64,000 nucleotides of DNA, taken from assembly GCA_011109175.1 (NCBI GenBank), contig RDEW01000004.1, positions 192,224 through 256,223 on the forward strand. Reading direction: 5' to 3'. How positions within the stretch are numbered: the stretch's first letter is position 1; the number at the start of each line of letters is the position of its first letter. The notes under the pieces are model-generated. The model had not been told where the DNA came from. It ran no database searches and saw only the letters and a list, made by a program, of their open reading frames with translations. This stretch comes from Dicyema japonicum. Lineage: Eukaryota; Dicyemida; Rhombozoa; Dicyemidae. Of the stretch, positions 44,563 through 56,709 are shown piece by piece. The position numbers and the translations under genes were made by a program.

Positions 44563-44750
44563 CGGGTCCTATGTCACCAGACGCTTTTTTGTTCAGAACG
44601 TCGGGTTTCCAATGTCTCCAGAGTCCTGCCACCTCGTCCATACTTATAAGAAAAGAAGACAAGGGTTTTCATGAAGTTGAAATTTCCCGCGATAGAGGTC
44701 ACTTGGGTAATTGGTCTATGATGGCGATGATAATCCAAAGACATAGAAAA
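44563..44750 (+). repeat. dispersed repeat, pair with 45575-45760
   Basis: CGGGTTTCCAATGTCTCCAG and the later TCCCGCGATAGAGGTCAC block align in order with CCGGTTTCCAATGTCCCCTG and TCATGCGATAAAGGTCAC of the second copy, 1 kb away in the same orientation. A third, shorter copy lies at 17830. At 44820, CAGTGTTTCTCAACC resembles a hAT end. Confidence 0.5.
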
Positions 44751-44989
44751 AATCTAAATCGTTGAATTCAGCTAAGAAAATTTTCGAAATTTAAAGCAAA
44801 GGCAAACAGATAATTTAAAACAGTGTTTCTCAACCGCGGCCCGCTTAGTCCCTCTAATTAGCCAGCCCTCTAATTGGCCAATTATCAAACCAACAGTGAA
44901 TGATTCTATAGAATAGTCTACCAATATGAAGTAGTTAGCAAAATACATAGACCAATCGGCTGTCTGGAAGAGCCTTCTCTCGCGGTTGC

Positions 44990-45370
44990 ATGCAAACGTG
45001 TCTTAAAGTTGCTGGTTTCCCTTTCATTGAGTTTATCAAGGATATGGGAAAGACCAGACGGAATGACAATTTTTCATGTACAAAGGAAGCTCTCTCCAAT
45101 GGGATGTTACTTGTGTTGATACCTTTTCCCTGACAAATATGATACCCAGTCCATACTCTGACTGTTATACCACTGACTCTGCCGAACGGAGGAAGCTGGT
45201 TAAATACTCTAGGCATGGGAACTTTTTCCGCTTCTTCCCATTTGCGTTTGAGACTTGAGCCGAAACAGATCTGTCGCACGAGGTGTCCCCGAGAGATTGA
45301 AAGCGCAATCTCGTCATGGCTGGGAGATTTTCAGGAGTAACGTCCCTTAAGAACTTGGCTGCTTAAAACA
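44990..45370 (+). mobile_element. LINE family C endonuclease fragment, decayed
   Basis: Translation gives KVAGFPFIEFIKDMGK, then after a shift RPDGMTIF, then SLQWDVTCVDTFSLTN and later KYSRHGNFFRFFPFAFET. These follow the family C C-terminal domain (compare AGFP..LEPVGL..KRPDG..LVWDATCVDT..KYS..GDRYRFTPVA). Many frameshifts. Confidence 0.55.
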
Positions 45371-45574
45371 TTGAGATTAAGGGGGATACTCTCACTCCGT
45401 TGAGTACCTTCAAAATTTACTCTCCCAATTAATCAATTCTCCAAAATGACTTAAAAATAATTAAGGGGGAATATTACTACAACATACATTAAATCATATT
45501 AACTACCATCCTATATAAGCTGCTTCTGAAGGGTGATCTCAATTTCTTTCAATTTGGTGATCCTCAAGAACCGG

Positions 45575-45760
45575 ATCCTTCGTGCATCCGACACTTCATT
45601 TGTACAGAACTTCCGGTTTCCAATGTCCCCTGAGTCTTCCACCTTGTCTATGCTCAAGGAGAAAGAAGAAAAGGACTTGGATTCACCATGAAGCTAAGTA
45701 GACATTTCATGCGATAAAGGTCACCACAGCAACACCGATCACTGGGCTTACTGGTGAAGA
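45575..45760 (+). repeat. dispersed repeat, pair with 44563-44750
   Basis: See the matching blocks of the first copy. The spacer from 45760 to 46440 shows no recognised gene. Confidence 0.5.
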
Positions 45761-45764
45761 ATAA

Positions 45765-46440
45765 TAAAAGCAATAACTCCCTAGAAACTCCCTAAGAGAC
45801 TCAATTTACCTTAACAGAGGGATATTTCATTAAAACAACCGAAACATATTAGTTGTAGTGAGTATTAGTTAAAGTTAGGTTATTTCTTAATATTCCACCA
45901 GACAAAAAGGTTAACAAAAAAAATTTTAAACTCAGGTTTATTTAACCAACCAGAAAGTTAATATCTACAATTACCTTCATCGCCTGTCTGTTCGCTAGCC
46001 TCCTCAGGTAGGTTCGAATCTGGTTGGTGAAACAACTCTGAGAGTGCCTCATGTATTTATTAATCGACCACAAAAAATACTGAAGTTTTATTTACATGTG
46101 ACGTATATTGTCGACGACTTATGGTCGACGTATAGGTTGTCCGATGCTCTAAAAAAACGTTATGAAGGCTTTTTAAGTTGATCCTTTCCATCAAATTATT
46201 ATATTGTAATTCAATCAACGCCTTCACATTTACTAGCCCACCATCATCAACACTATACTCTGCAGACAAAAAAAGGTCTGATAGTGCCTAGGTGAGTTGC
46301 CCGTGTTATCTCGGTCGTTATTATGGCGTGCTTCCGAGCAGACACACTTGACCCAGCTATCAGGTTGTCGTACATTCGCATCATGATAAACTCACTTAGT
46401 TGGACTACTCCACACAGTCCACTGCCGAGTTTATTGCGGT
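45765..46440. other. No recognised gene
   Basis: Only short frames; the palindromic GTCGACGACTTATGGTCGAC near 46110-46130 is noted but unexplained. Confidence 0.3.
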
Positions 46441-46445
46441 AAATA

Positions 46446-46570
46446 CACTCGACCCTCGCAAATTGGCCATTTTTGATTCCTTAGAATTTTGTGGCCAATT
46501 TCATAAAATAAACTCAATAATTTTGAAGAACAATGAACGAAGAATTTAAAAAAATGCCTTAAATCAAGGG
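46446..46570 (+). mobile_element. Tigger-like terminus
   Basis: TA then CACTCGACCCTCGCAAATTG, followed by GCCATTTTTGATTCCTTAGA and AATTTTGTGGCCAATTTCAT, matching the ends at 9109, 32420 and 33150. It is cut off after AAATGCCTTAAAT, where a hAT-like motif GGTTCCCAACCTTTTTTCAT follows. Confidence 0.6.
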
Positions 46571-46639
46571 TTCCCAACCTTTTTTCATAAATTCTGCACC
46601 CCAAGAACATTTTCAATTTATATTAGAGGGACCACGTCA

Positions 46640-47115
46640 TGCCGCTCTGAATGATGTGATCGTCAGAGCTCTGAAGGCTTCAGGCTTCCCAGCACAGCTT
46701 GAACCAGTGGGTCTTGATCGAGGAGATGGGAAGAGACCTGACGGGATGACCCTTTTCCCCTTCACGTCTGGAAGATCTTTGGTCTGGGACGCAACTTGCA
46801 TAGACACGTTCTCAAGCACGAACATTTTTAAATCTGTTCAGACACCTGGAGCAGCTGCTTCGACCGCGGAAAACCTAAAAATCAAGAAATATTCTTGCCT
46901 CGGGGATCGCTACCGATTTACTCCTGTTGCGACCGAATCATCGGGAGCCGTTGGTCCAATGACGGCTGAATTCTTGCAAGAACTCGGAGGATTGCTTGCC
47001 AGAAAGAAAAGGGATCAACGAGAAGGGTTATGGCTAAGACAAAAGATTGGAATAGCCATACTCCGAGGGAACTCGTTCGCAATCCTTCCTCAACTGACAG
47101 GCTTCCTCAACTGAC
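46640..47115 (+). mobile_element. LINE family C C-terminal endonuclease fragment
   Basis: A clean 152-residue frame: IVRALKASGFPAQLEPVGLD, GKRPDGMTLF, LVWDATCIDTFSS, KYSCLGDRYRFTPVATE and LRQKIGIAILRGNSFAILPQ. The RPDG..14-16 residues..WDATCxD pattern looks like the PD-(D/E)XK endonuclease of R2-type LINEs. The fragment is 5'-truncated upstream of the His-containing zinc motif and ends in an A/T-rich tail at 47120-47160. Confidence 0.65.
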
Positions 47116-47283
47116 ATTTGTTTAATTGTTAAAAAAAATTTTATTATTAAAAAAAAATTATATTATTATTATTTAAACCAAAAGTTTGCTAATCTATAAA
47201 AAATAAAAAAATTTAACAATCAAACACAATTATTATTAACCCAAGAACACCAATAGTTAATTTAATAACTAAATTAAGTGATC

Positions 47284-47600
47284 TCAAGACCCAAAAAGTG
47301 GGGTTGTACTCTTTGTAAAAAGTTTTGATTCCTGGATAAGGCAAATGTCAATATTGTACTTCGATAATAGACATAGTAACTCCAGAATCTTTGTTTTTAT
47401 ACCGTTAGCATTAAGTTGCATAATACCAAGGGGTTTTGGTCCAGGGGTTTGTTCAATATCTCCAGAAAGCAATAGAATCCAGGGGAACAAACAACATCTC
47501 GAGTTTCCGGTTGAGGTTCACCATCCAGGAAAACGAGGAGTCTGGATAGGGAAGAGAAAATGGTTCTTTTTGGTGAAATTCGACTCTGAGCGCATGACGC
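47284..47600 (-). mobile_element. LINE B 5' region: 2A-like motif and endonuclease start
   Basis: Minus strand: a hydrophobic segment ILLLS, then GDIEQTPGPKP (GDIEQTPGP at 47437-47463), then the start of an APE endonuclease, LGIMQLNANGIKTKILELLC and IDICLIQESKLF (catalytic Glu). Several non-LTR retrotransposons carry 2A-like D(V/I)ExNPGP sequences at their N-terminus. Here the key Asn is Thr. The frame ends after the first 30 residues of the endonuclease. Confidence 0.6.
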
Positions 47601-47984
47601 CACACTAACATTTTCGCACGAGTAATGAAGCGTCATAAGAAAAATATTATAAAAAACGTCAAAGTATCCAATCACGAAAGCATATAACAAAATAAATTTT
47701 ATTTTAAAATATTCATTCATAACAAAAATCAGAAAAGTATCCCTTCAACGTTTCAATATGTTCATTGTAAATCTGTTTAAGTGTTGAGTCTCGTCTACTT
47801 ATTAACGAAGCTTTGATCTAATAGTTACTCATTCTATTGTACATTCTCAAAATATTCGTCCAAATGTTCATTTAATATTCTATACTCACCTTTGACAAAC
47901 TCACAATGATTATTAAACGCCTTTCTAAGCTCAACAATTACTCCAGAATTATCACTCCTATCTCTAATCAGATAAGTCATCCAC

Positions 47985-50900
47985 TCACTTGTTTATTTTT
48001 TTGTACAAATGTTGTTTTTCGATATACATCCTGTCAGGAGAGGGCTGAACTTCAGAGTTACTATTTGAAATCTTTAGAAACACGCTTAGAATATCTTTGA
48101 TTTGTTTGTCTTGGTGTTCGGATACTTTTTTCTTTGCAAGTTCATGCAGTTTTTTGTAGAGATTCGTGGCATAGCTACATTGGCTAATTTGATTGTAGTT
48201 CTTTTTGATAAGATTTGCTTTCCCAGTGGCGATCAAATCCTATAATAATAAAAAATAAGTAACAATCCAGTTTTCGGATATTTCACGACTCATTTTGAAA
48301 ACGTTATGACTGTCAAAATATTTGTCGACATCAAATTTATTGCGATCAATAACGGTTAAACTTCGCAGACTGAGGGAATTTGCGTCAATTGGATTGGGGA
48401 AGAGCATTTTCAACGTTGCTGACTTTCTATGAGTCTTTCGTCAATAAAAAATAAACTTGTACTTTCTCAGAAAAACAAATTCTTTCTTTTTTCATTGATG
48501 TGTATTTATTCATTAGAATGCTTTCCGCTTTATTTTCTTCCTACATGTCATCGAATTATCATACGTCACAATTTTTGAGTCTCTTGGCATCGATTTGGGC
48601 CTCAATGGTTCTTCTCGACTCAATGATGTCACTAGTTCTAAGAATATCCTCTATTCTTTTAATTTCCAAAAGTGATTCATCTAAGGTTATTCTTATTTAA
48701 CTTTTCAGTTTGCTATTGAACGAAATGACCAATTCTTTTTGAGATTTGCCACCTAAAAATAAATTCCCACAAACTAATGGAAGAGTTGGTGGATTCGCCT
48801 TTGCGTATAATTTTGTTGTTTCCATTCTTTTTATTTATTTCATAATTATTTATTTTATTGGCTGATCCATCCAAATATTAAATTCAGCTTACCATTCTCA
48901 GAAAGACATCGGATCTCCTTTACATGAATAAACAGCCACTTGAGACTTTCATTTTGCCCAAAGGGGTTCTTTAGGGGAGAAAACGAAATCCTTTACAAAT
49001 ATTTTGATATACCTTGGACAAGCAAGGGGACGGGAATCGTGTTCTGTCCATATACGACATTATTTTCGTCAAATACTACAAATCTGAGAAGAGCTAGTTC
49101 GGGGTAAATGATCTGCTCATAACCTTAAAAGTACTCTCGAAATATAAATGTTTTCATTAAAAAATAGAAAATTTCCTCTTCCAGTTACGAATTTACCTGA
49201 GATAAATGACGTGGTGTCTTCGGCAAGTCCAATAATGTTAACCTTCCACGTAGCAGTGCACTTTTTAAGAGACATTAAGTTACAAGACAAAATCTGAATA
49301 TTAAAATAAATAACTTTAATTTCAAATGCACGTGGGATTATTCCATTAATTTTATTTTCTGTAGAAAAGTCAAAAGTTTGTCCATTTGTTCTGAGATACT
49401 TTGGCTTGAGTATATATCCACAACGTCCATTGAACTCAAATTTCGCAATGTTCAGCTGCATGGGTATATCTAAAAATAGGACTCTATGTCTACCGAGAGT
49501 CTGAAAGTTAAGGGCCACCATTTGACAGCCCACGTTCCAAAATATCTGAATGGGATAAAATAAAATACCTGGGGGATATAGTTGGAGGAATTAACGCGAG
49601 TACTCTTTGGATATATTCTACTAATTTGGCGTTTGTTGTATCTAAAGTAATCAAAAAATAAACTCAATAAAGTCTTGTTGGTTTGTCTTTACGTGAATCT
49701 TGGCACTGGATTCGTTCATTGAGAACATTTTGTAATATGTTTTGGCGGCTAAATCAAATTCATCTGTAATCTACCCATAGCCGTTTTGAATCCGTTAAAT
49801 TTAATTGGCTGAACGTAATTTATTAGTTTCGCCAATTCTATTTCTGCTTTAACTTCGTTTTTTGATGTGTCCTGGAATTTATAAGTTATGTACTTTTGCT
49901 TCGCATTTTTTGCATTCCGAGTCTCGGGAGTTATGACTCGCAGAAGAACAGAGAGAAATGTCATCATTTTCATAATCAGACTCATTTATAGAGTTTGTTT
50001 CAATTTTAGTATTTTCTGATGGAGTTGCAGACTCTTTAGAATCTTCGGTCTTTTTGTTTTTAATCAAAATCTTTCCTTTCAAACGTTCGGGGAAGGCAGT
50101 GGCACATTTGGATCCAACTAGAAAATCACTAATGAATATACCGGAATGTCATCAAATGGATCAGCAAGAAGTAAATCCCCCAAAATATCGCGACAGTATT
50201 GGGCCATTTTTGTTTGTTGTTTTGGACTATTTTATGAACAGACTCTACCTGCAATGGTTTTCAAATGACAATATCAGTGGATATTGACTGACCTTGAAGG
50301 CAGTCCCCCTGATAACTATAAGTACATCCTATATTAAATCAATCAAATATGTACTCTAAAAAGTACTTCAGTGCACATGGTGTGTCCGTGAGTGATGATT
50401 GGTTCACCATCAGTCCCGTTCCAACAATCTAGCTCAATGCAACGACATCCACTCATAATAATGTATCTATATATTTCCACAGATGATTTCCCGGTTAATT
50501 GGTGTCCTTGTGGTCTATACAATAACTACACCTGTCAAATATGTGTTGTGAGAGGAATTTATGTAATATTCTGAGAGTGGATGATTCATGTTGCATTCTT
50601 TGGCACAAATGTCTCCTGTGATGACTGCATTGTCCTCTGAAATTAAATAATGAAAGACGCCCATTTTTGATATTTTATCTAATAATCCCAAACTATACTT
50701 TCGTTGACAATCTCTTGGTCGATTTCGTACTCTGAGATTATTTTGATTACCTCCTTCGGGTCAATTTTTCCTTGGTGTCCTTTTTGCATATTCAAGAAAT
50801 CTAGAAATTCTCCAAAGTTCATGTAGTCATCGATAATGTCTCTAACAAATTGACTAACAAAAGTCTACAGGGAGGCAAATAAATGGTTTATGGCATTGAG

Positions 50901-51613
50901 TCCGTATATTTTGTAAATAATCGTGAGAAGAGTTTCATATTTTAGTTCCTTAATTATGAATTTCTATGATAATAAATATGTAGACTCGTTTGAGTGTGAT
51001 ATCCAAATCTTGGAGAATAGCATTTGAGTATTTTGTGTCCTCTGATAGGTTGAGAGAATCCCGCAAGCTTTAAAAGTTAATAAAATTAACTTTTTAGCGG
51101 TAAATAATTTTGGTTTCATTAATATGGTTAATTTATTGTGCAATCGTCCAAGTCCGCATCCAACTGAAAAGTTCCTATTTGACGATCTTCTGAATATGTC
51201 AATGAGGGCAGAATTAAGCATCTTAGCTAATGATGGTAAGGAACCTTCGCGTATTCAAAGCATGGAAACCCAAAATCTAACTGCAAAACATCAACGAAAC
51301 TAGATCCGTAGGTGATTGTAAGAAAGTTGAGTTTTTTATCAAGACCACGATCATACACAGTGTAAATCTATTATTAATAATTTTGGAATTACTTCAAGGT
51401 CAATGATTGTGGAGATGTCCAAATAAAATATGCTTTTCTATTCATGAAAGGACAGATTACATTATTTTCATCAAGTATCCAATACATAAAGTACCCTGAG
51501 TTATTAATTTTAATTATTCCGGGGGATCCTACGTAATTTGATCCCTATAATTGAGACAAATTAAGAACCTCCTTGTAGTAAATACATCTATATATACTTT
51601 GCTTCGGGATCAT
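47985..51613 (-). CDS. phospholipase C beta
   Basis: Membrane-associated enzyme that cleaves PIP2 to IP3 and diacylglycerol downstream of Gq. From ATG 51613: PH-like region ([11 protein letters not shown]), EF-hand region ([13 protein letters not shown]), X domain with [20 protein letters not shown] joined across a 25-nt intron (50507-50531), [12 protein letters not shown] and [11 protein letters not shown] (both catalytic His), then [11 protein letters not shown]. An acidic, serine-rich X-Y linker follows ([15 protein letters not shown]). Y domain: [45 protein letters not shown]2 domain: [20 protein letters not shown] and [12 protein letters not shown] lysine-rich coiled-coil tail to a stop at 47985 is typical of the beta class. 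Introns are mostly 22-25 nt. One missing C in a CCCC run near 50090 breaks the frame; a few joins are unresolved. The SRIYPKG glycine is Ser here. Confidence 0.85.
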
Positions 51614-51614
51614 T

Positions 51615-51825
51615 TTGAAATTCTACTCGAATACTCACTAAAATGTTTAATCAAAAAGAAAAATGTTTATTAGAGATTTTAATTTTTTATAATTATAATT
51701 TAAAATAAAATTTATAGATAAATAACATTTCAAATATTTTAACTAAAACTAATTAATTAATTAATTGCTGGATTAAAATTAAGTGCTGTCGTGTTGTCGA
51801 CGTGGCTGTTACGAAAAATACAGAC
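51615..51825. other. AT-rich spacer 5' of PLC beta and LINE C
   Basis: Between the divergent PLC start and the LINE C start. The sequence CATTTTAG lies about 30 nt upstream of the PLC ATG on the minus strand, a possible splice acceptor of a 5' leader intron. Confidence 0.3.
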
Positions 51826-51829
51826 ACAA

Positions 51830-54290
51830 CAATGAAGACTAATGAAGAAAGGAAGGAAAACACCTATCCATGTGAAAAGTGCAACGTAACTAATATGAGA
51901 AAAAGGATGATCGCTTGTGCAGCTGTTCAAGATGGTATCACAGGTCTTGCGTAGGAGTGTCCAAGAAGGCTCTTATCAATATGACAAAATGGAACTGCCA
52001 ACCATGCCTTTCATCTGGTACTGCTTTTTCTTACTCTAATCAAACTGCTTGCATTGAACCGTTTGACCCTACTCTCGTAGCAGATCCTGATGAAGCTCTG
52101 AAACTGATCTCTCGAACGCGCTCGGACGTGACCATTCCTGTGAAGATTCCCAAAGGTGCGAGAACTGCTGTTGCCGAGGCTCTGATCTCCACCATCAAGG
52201 ATGTTTTGAAGCCTGACGCCGTTTCTTCGGAATGGGTCAAATTTTTCCTTTTCCCGTCACTCACTCTTGGGATCAGAAGACCAACGGAAGCATCCACTTC
52301 TCTCGCAACGAATATCAAAAAGAGAGTTAGATTTTCTGCTAATCTTGTTGCTCTCCGAAAGCCTGACGGCGGTGTCAGACCGATTGCTATTGGAAACGTG
52401 TTTAGGAGACTTGCAGCTAAAGTCGCTTGCTTTTCTGGGGTTCAAAGATTACTTCCTAGTTTCAGTCCTATACAGATGGGCGTTGGAGTTCGTGGCGGTG
52501 CAGAGGCTTGTGTCCACGCAGTGAGGAGTTTTTTCACGTCGTCGTCCAATGCAAAGAGTACGTTGTTGTCTGCAAAGTAGATCTTAAGAACGCATTTAAT
52601 TCCATAAGGAGAGATCATTTATTGGAGTTATGCCAAAAAAATTTACCACATATTTGGGAGATTGTTCGCCTTTCATATTCTAAGCCATCATCATTGGTTT
52701 TCCACGATGCCATCATTAAATCACGAACTGGTGTTCAACAAGGCGACCCACTTGGACCTCTTCTCTTTGCTTTGGGGATCCAGGAGTAGCCGCATGCTTA
52801 AAATCACCTTTAAATTTATGGTATTTGGATGACGGAATCATTGGTGGACATCCAGATACAGTTTTGGAGGACGTGCGTCGTTTGATATCTGAATTCGAAG
52901 CGATTGGCCTTTCTGTCAACAAGGCCAAATGTGAATTAATCAAGATCAATTTGAGTCCCGATCTGACTACTTTCTACAATGACCAGTTTAAATACACTCT
53001 CGAAAATTATGCATCGGTTCCAGTTGGGGAGTCTCTGTTCCTTGGTTCTCCTATATTCGAAGACCGAATTGTGGACGTGTTTAAAGAAAGGACAATAGAG
53101 CTCGGTACTTTTGAGACCCGTTTGCGGCATGTTGACAACCATATTGCCCTCTTCCTATTGAGAAACTGCTTGTCCATTCCAAGATTAAACTATTTACTAA
53201 GGACTGCACCATGTTATAAGTGTGATTCCCTTTTAATGGAATACTCTGATTGCCTCAAAAGATGTACTGAATTCGTACTTAACGTTTCCCTTGACACCCC
53301 TGGATGGATACAGACTCAATTACCGATATCATTGGGTGGAATCGGTCTTACTACTCCCTGCCAAATTGCTGGCCCGGCGTATTTTGCCTCAAAACTTTCA
53401 TGCAAAAACCAAGTGGACTCAATTCTTTCAAAGCTTCCATCTCGGAAACTGTCCAATGACTTGGTTGAATACATGGACGTGTGGCGGAGTGAAGGGCTTA
53501 GCGAGCCGCGTAATCCAGACCAACAATCGTCTTGGATGATCCATAGATGGAATGCTCTGGCATCCAACCTAGTCAGCCGGCTCTCTGGACATCGCCTGGA
53601 TTGTTTCCAAAATTCGAGGGAGGCGGTTGATGGATCTTGGCTTGGGGTTTACCCATGTCAAGAAGTTGGTGGATTGTTGGATGATGACTCATTCGTACAG
53701 CTGTATGTCTACACCTCGGATTGCCTGTTTGCACCAAATCGAAGTGCAAATGTGGCTGTCTATCGGACGAACTGGGTCTCCACCTCCTCTCATGCCGGAG
53801 CGGAATTGGCAGATCTTCTCGACATTCGGCAATGAACGGCATCATTAAGAGGGCATTAGAATCGGCTGGATTCCGTTGCCGGATCGAACCGACTGGTATA
53901 TTTGACAACGGAAGACTGACGGCATGACCTCCTTTCCTTTTGAGCGAGGGCGAAACCTTGTATGGGATGTGACCTGTGTCTGCTCTTTCGCCCCAAGCAA
54001 AAAAAATAATTCACCGGGCAGACCTTCTTCTCAAGCAGAGGAAATGAAAAATGCTAAGTATTCGGATATCAGCGACAGGTACATTTTCGCACCTGTCGCG
54101 ATTGAAACTTCGGGGAACTTTGGCCCTAAAACGCTGAAGTTCCTAAATCATCTTGGAAAACTACTATCCGACAAAACTGGTGATCTTCGTGAGACGAGAT
54201 GGCTCAAGGAGAGGCTCTCGTTGGCTGTTGTCCGTGGGAATAGCTTATGCATCTCCCAACAGCTGAATTATTAAAATTAACTATTCTTTT
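51830..54290 (+). mobile_element. LINE family C: PHD finger, RT, PD-(D/E)XK-like endonuclease
   Basis: A 2.4-kb non-LTR retrotransposon, apparently near full-length. The ATG at about 51833 opens MKTNEERKENTYPCEKCNVT, whose CEKC continues after a one-base shift as CSRWYHRSC..WNCQPC, a complete PHD-type C4HC3 pattern. RT: VALRKPDGGVRPIAIGNVFR, VCKVDLKNAFNSIRRDHL (first Asp), TGVQQGDPLGPLLFALG and, after a shift, LWYLDDGIIGG (Asp pair). C-terminal zinc motif CKCGC..LGLHLLSC with SRHSAMNGIIKRAL. The terminal domain reads RTDGMTSFPFERGRNLVWDV after a shift, and RYIFAPVAIETSG. Frame breaks near 51912, 52580, 52790, 53835 and 53925. Partial copies lie at 44.99, 46.64 and 59.83 kb. Confidence 0.75.
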
Positions 54291-55305
54291 TCCTTATAAT
54301 AAAACTGTTTTCAATTAACTAAAACAATCTTTTTTTAAATAAATGCGTACTCTCGTACTCAGAGAGCTTGGTGTTATAAATCAACCATGTTGATGCTACG
54401 TCATGAAATTTCCTGTCGTCCTCTATATTCGGTGTTTTGATAAGCTTACATTCAGGTCTTCCATTGATCTCATCATAACACTACACTTTGAAACTAGTTC
54501 TTTTTATAGGAGAGGAACGATCTGCAGGTGAACCATTTCTGATCTGCTCTGATGGACGTAAAATCTATAAATCGAAAAATTACAACCTTCATTATAGCTA
54601 AGAAAGATAGAACTGGATAATGTTACAAAAGTAATAAAATATATGATGAGGTATTCCTGGAATTTTAATAAAGTATCCTGGAAACATTGGTCAGATCGAT
54701 TATCTCCACTTTTAATCTCTCCTCAATTTCGAAGTCTTCCCTAGCAAATGAAGAAACCTGAACAACCGAAGGACTTATATTTACCGTTCAATTACATGCG
54801 AGTTTGTGGACTCGTGCTTTGGAAAATTAGGTCCCATTTGGTCTAATACCAATTCCAGCATGTTTTAAGATCGGAGCAATCCTTGATAATCAACTCTCCC
54901 TTCGAACTAACGGGCCATTTATGTATAGAAAATTCAAGATCCGGATACGTCTCTTCCGAAATGAAGTCTTTAGAGATCACTCCTCTCCCATGCATTTTTC
55001 AACCTATTCTTATATACTTTAATGTTATTAACTTATGTTGATGATTTAATTACTACAAAAAAATAGAATTGTGGATACATAAATCAGAACTTGAGTCACA
55101 GTCAAACAACCTTGCATCTTACTTAAAAGCCAGATTTGTTTTTTAATGGCAAACTTTGAGTATAAATCAATAAGTGAGCATCTATTTTTATTCATCGTTG
55201 ACAGAATAAAATCAGATCAATAAGATCTAGTTGAAACCTTTCATTTGGATTTAACGCTATGATATTATGTTCTTCACTTGAAGAGAAAGAGGAGAACAGA
55301 AAACC
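54291..55305. other. No recognised gene
   Basis: AT-rich; a few stretches (54800-54960) look like decayed LINE RT on the minus strand but no motif is certain. Confidence 0.3.
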
Positions 55306-55309
55306 AAAC

Positions 55310-55365
55310 AGAAAACTTCAACCAATTAGCCACGCGACACCACGCGGCGATTTACATAGGAATTA
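55310..55365 (-). repeat. repeat family 4, head only
   Basis: Minus strand CGCGTGGTGTCGCGTGGCTA then ATTGGTTGAAGTTTTCTG matches the head of the copy at 20413-20465. The rest of that element is absent. The neighbouring 55370-55920 is AT-rich with no gene. Confidence 0.5.
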
Positions 55366-55919
55366 AAACTTTTTCAACGTGCAAGTAGTGCTTATTGCAT
55401 ATATCTTCCATTTTATTCATTCCAGGATGAGCCTGATTATGGAGTGGTAAGGTAAAAACTTCCATATCTATCACAAGCTTGTGATTTCCATTCAGATTTG
55501 TAAGGTACATTTAGTCGTCTAGAGCATTGAGAGTAGTAAATATAAAAGCCATTGACATTAAATGATGAAAAAAAGTATTTTTGAAAATTGGCTATCTCAT
55601 ATTAACAAAGAAATGAGGGAAAAATAGCATTACTGATAGATAATGCAACTTGTCTACTTGTATCCAATATTCAAACATTATATTCCAAAAATACGACTTC
55701 TTTAATACAGAAATGGCATAAGGGATAAGTGTTAAAATCATTAATTGGATGAAGTAAATGTGATAAAAATCCTGTATCTCAAATAGATAAACTATAAAAG
55801 GGATCACAATATACAATATCATGTTCAAAAAGGCCTGAGATGAAATTAATTAATCAGAATAAGGATTCAAACCATGACCTTCAGATCCAATGTATCGGAC
55901 GTAATTTGACTCAGAAGGC

Positions 55920-56690
55920 CCATTATTATTGAACCAGAAAACCACCATCATATCCAAAATCAACAAAATTCAGGTGATCCCAGCCTCCCTCAACAGTCTT
56001 CGCATCTTTTCTCGGTGTTCCGACTGCGTTCCTGTGAATTTCCGATATGGAAGGGGTACGTATACTCGAATCCTTCGCAGGGGCACTGTTCCAGTCGCCT
56101 CTATCATATTTTCTAAGTTTCTTGGCAGAATTTCCACACGGGAATATTTCCTTAGTAATGCAGATCTTAGCTGCCTTCACTTGAATGTTGCAGATCTTAT
56201 CCAAATTCGTTGCAGCAGGGTTAGATCCCCAGACATTACATGCGTATCCTATTGTTGACTCGATGAACTGCTTGAATATGACATCCAGTCCACTTAGATT
56301 TTTTTGTCTCTTAGGTTTCCCAAGAACGCCTTCAGGAAGTTGATTTTCCTCTCTTTTTACCCCAAGATGACCGGATTAGAAAAAATTTAAAGTTAACTAC
56401 TAATTAAATGATCCTGGTTTTCCGGGTTCTGGCTCTCGTTTGTAAAGGTTAAGAATGTGTCAAAGGTAACTCCTAGAATTTTCTGGTATTTGTTTTGCGG
56501 GATAATCTTTTCATCCAGTGTGACGTCAATTGATACCTTCCCTAGTCTTCTGTTTGTCGTGAATAAGGTCAACACCGACTTCTCCGGGCTAGCAGTCAAT
56601 TGATTTTCCCAAAGGCATAAACTTAGTTTATTTAGATTGTAGTATTGTGTATTAACTACTAAAAAAGAACAAAATATCATGAAAATGACA
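55920..56690 (-). mobile_element. LINE family B: RT thumb and C-terminus
   Basis: Minus strand: LSLCLWENQLTASPEKSVLT, then EKIIPQNKYQKILGVTFDTF, typical of the segment after the YADD motif in jockey-type LINEs. This is followed by NLDKICNIQVKAAKICITKE and the C-terminal signature EHREKMRRLLREAGIT. The piece at 13.0-13.4 kb supplies the RT motifs of this type, and the pieces at 2.6, 14.85, 18.1 and 34.5 kb are further 3' ends. Frame breaks near 56390 and 56270. Confidence 0.65.
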
Positions 56691-56709
56691 GATTTCTTTT
56701 TTCTTTTTT

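Noticed and set aside
46108-46132. Palindrome GTCGACGACTTATGGTCGAC as a binding site
   Set aside because: A single occurrence in unassigned sequence with no nearby gene to regulate.
23200-51650. Spliced-leader trans-splicing acceptors just upstream of start codons (TTTAG before the kinesin ATG, CATTTTAG before PLC beta, TTTCCAG before DNAI4)
   Set aside because: Other genes (neuroguidin, CFAP99-like, MASTL-like) lack a clear site and no leader-RNA gene is visible. Suggestive only; RNA 5' ends would decide.
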